This document shows, piece after piece, positions 62,701 through 64,000 of a stretch of 64,000 nucleotides of DNA. The DNA lies in the NCBI GenBank assembly GCA_036850595.1, contig CM072156.1:17122326-17186325 (forward strand), given 5' to 3'. The notes under the pieces are model-generated. The model worked only from the letters and a program-made list of their open reading frames with translations. It did not search any database and was not told where the DNA came from. Position 1 is the first letter of the stretch. The number at the start of each line of letters is the position of its first letter. A program made the position numbers and the translations under genes. Source of the stretch: Rhyacichthys aspro. Taxonomy: Eukaryota > Chordata > Actinopteri > Gobiiformes > Rhyacichthyidae.

Positions 62701-64000
62701 GTGTTTTAGTTTTGTTTGGTGAAAAGATCAGTGTAAGCAGCTGGCGTCTTGGACACTAATTTGATTTGAAATCTACTGTTGAAATTTTATTTTGGATGGT
62801 AATGTGATATTCCTTAACTGAATTTACTTAATTGAAACCAATTTCGTCACCCTTGATTTGTATTTTGTAAGGGGAACTTTTGAGATAATTTTCTTGTTTG
62901 ATGGGGCCATGTTTCCTGTTCTAACTTGAGTTTATATTAGATTACGGCACTTCATCCCTTCATCCTTCCTCGCATTTGTGCTGTTTGTGCGCCATACTGG
63001 GCATCTTGGATTCTGTCATGAGAGAGTGATTGAAAGACTTTTATTAGGCTACTTCTGCACATGGTAGAATGAGTCGAAAACTACATTTTGTAATCACTGT
63101 AAAAAATGTGCTAACTTTATCAACCTCTTGAAGCTTCATTATTAGAAACATGCCACAGAAGTCTGAAAACAGGCCAAGGTCACAGCTATCCATAGAAAGC
63201 AGCAGCATATCCGTTTTGAGAAAGGAATACAAGAGCACAGTGTTCCTCTTCCACATCCCCTATGAGACAAAACTGTGAATCAATAAAACTGCACAGGGCA
63301 TAGTTAATCTACCCACCACCATTTTAGTCTCTATTTCCAGTGTGAGGGAAGCCGGCAGCCATTTTGTTTTTCTGTTTTCTTGAATGGTTTCCTGTGAAAA
63401 GATGCCGTCTGTGCATTGGACTTAATTAAGCCATAGTTTTAGAGTCATAATTGATTGAATCATAGACTCCTAATAGAAATTGCGGGGCCCCAGCAGCTGT
63501 CTTACTGAATTAAAACCAGTGGCATCCTCCGCTGGTGAAAGAATATGTTAATAAGGTCCTGAATGCAATCAGATTTTGTTGTTTTGTCCTTCTTTTAAAG
63601 CCGAGCTGCTTCTTTTTCTCAAGGGGTCTTATTATACACTTTTGTAACGTTGGAGAGTTACTGTGCAATCCACTGGGAAGCCAAAAGACCCTCCCATAGC
63701 TCCCCTTAAATCAGTCAAAGCATCTGCCTCATCCACCCTGGCAAATCCTTTGACACGTGGGGCTAAAGAGCAAGCCTTGTATCATTTATGAACGGTGTAT
63801 TTCCATAGCTGACAGTACACTGAGTTACTGCAGCGAGCACTTGTGTCCACATTTAATCTGTGAGACATACGGCAACACATGTCAACTTCGGAGATGTTGC
63901 ATGTCCGTGTTCTTGAACCGTGAACAATCATTCCCACACAGTCTTGTTTTTACATTAGGCCATTCACCATCTTATATGTAGCCAATCAAAATCTGAAATT

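Larger units (their letters stand above)
47346..64000. other. non-coding, probable continuation of the same intron
   Basis: No exon with convincing splice sites and family resemblance was found. A T-rich run lies at 48388-48416. GC-richer, enhancer-like blocks occur at about 48.05-48.55, 49.5-50.65, 51.3-51.7, 52.0-52.7, 53.8-53.96, 55.37-55.6, 59.1-59.76, 60.5-60.9, 61.7-61.93 and 63.3-63.75 kb, separated by AT-rich filler. Open frames up to 131 codons (61517-61912) look random in composition. Confidence 0.5.

Overview
This is a stretch of vertebrate nuclear DNA, most likely from a teleost fish. It has long non-coding tracts, TG, CT and AT microsatellites, splice-site-bounded microexons, a decayed Tc1-like DNA transposon of a kind common in ray-finned fish, and a small non-autonomous element. 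Nothing suggests a bacterium, a virus or an operon. The open reading frames are nearly all short and frame-incoherent, as expected for intron.

The best interpretation is the interior of one very large gene on the + strand. The strongest coding evidence is a 30-base exon at 41458-41487, flanked by a good acceptor and donor. In phase 0 it reads CDSESDIDDK. This closely resembles the acidic CDSDSDQEEK-type peptide of the AUTS2 / FBRSL1 family (recalled from memory, not searched), a nuclear family of transcription and Polycomb regulators. A second 30-base segment with good splice sites lies at 30005-30034, but its reading phase is unresolved. If the assignment holds, 1-30004, 30035-41457 and 41488-64000 are introns. 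AUTS2 in other vertebrates is known for enormous introns rich in conserved regulatory elements.

Layout. 1-9.1 kb: intron with enhancer-like blocks and a TG microsatellite at 8.2 kb. 9.10-9.44 kb: an inverted-repeat element carrying a CTCF-like motif. 9.4-30 kb: intron with several blocks holding clustered homeodomain-type motifs (notably 17.5, 23.1, 27.3 and 27.8 kb). 30.0 kb: candidate microexon. 30-41.5 kb: intron with a compound CT/A/AT microsatellite at 31.2 kb, a paired CATATG block at 32.5 kb, a GC-richer island at 35.5 kb and a DR1-like motif beside an inverted repeat at 36.8 kb. 41.46 kb: AUTS2-family microexon. 41.5-64 kb: intron with a Tc1-like fossil (44.8-45.6 kb), a hairpin-forming GTGTA-type repeat tract (46.9-47.3 kb) and several GC-richer enhancer-like blocks (44.2, 50.3, 55.5 and 59.5 kb).

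Regulatory calls rest on motif clustering and composition seen by eye. I could not test conservation, so they carry low confidence. I found no tRNA, rRNA, snRNA, CRISPR array or complete protein-coding gene.
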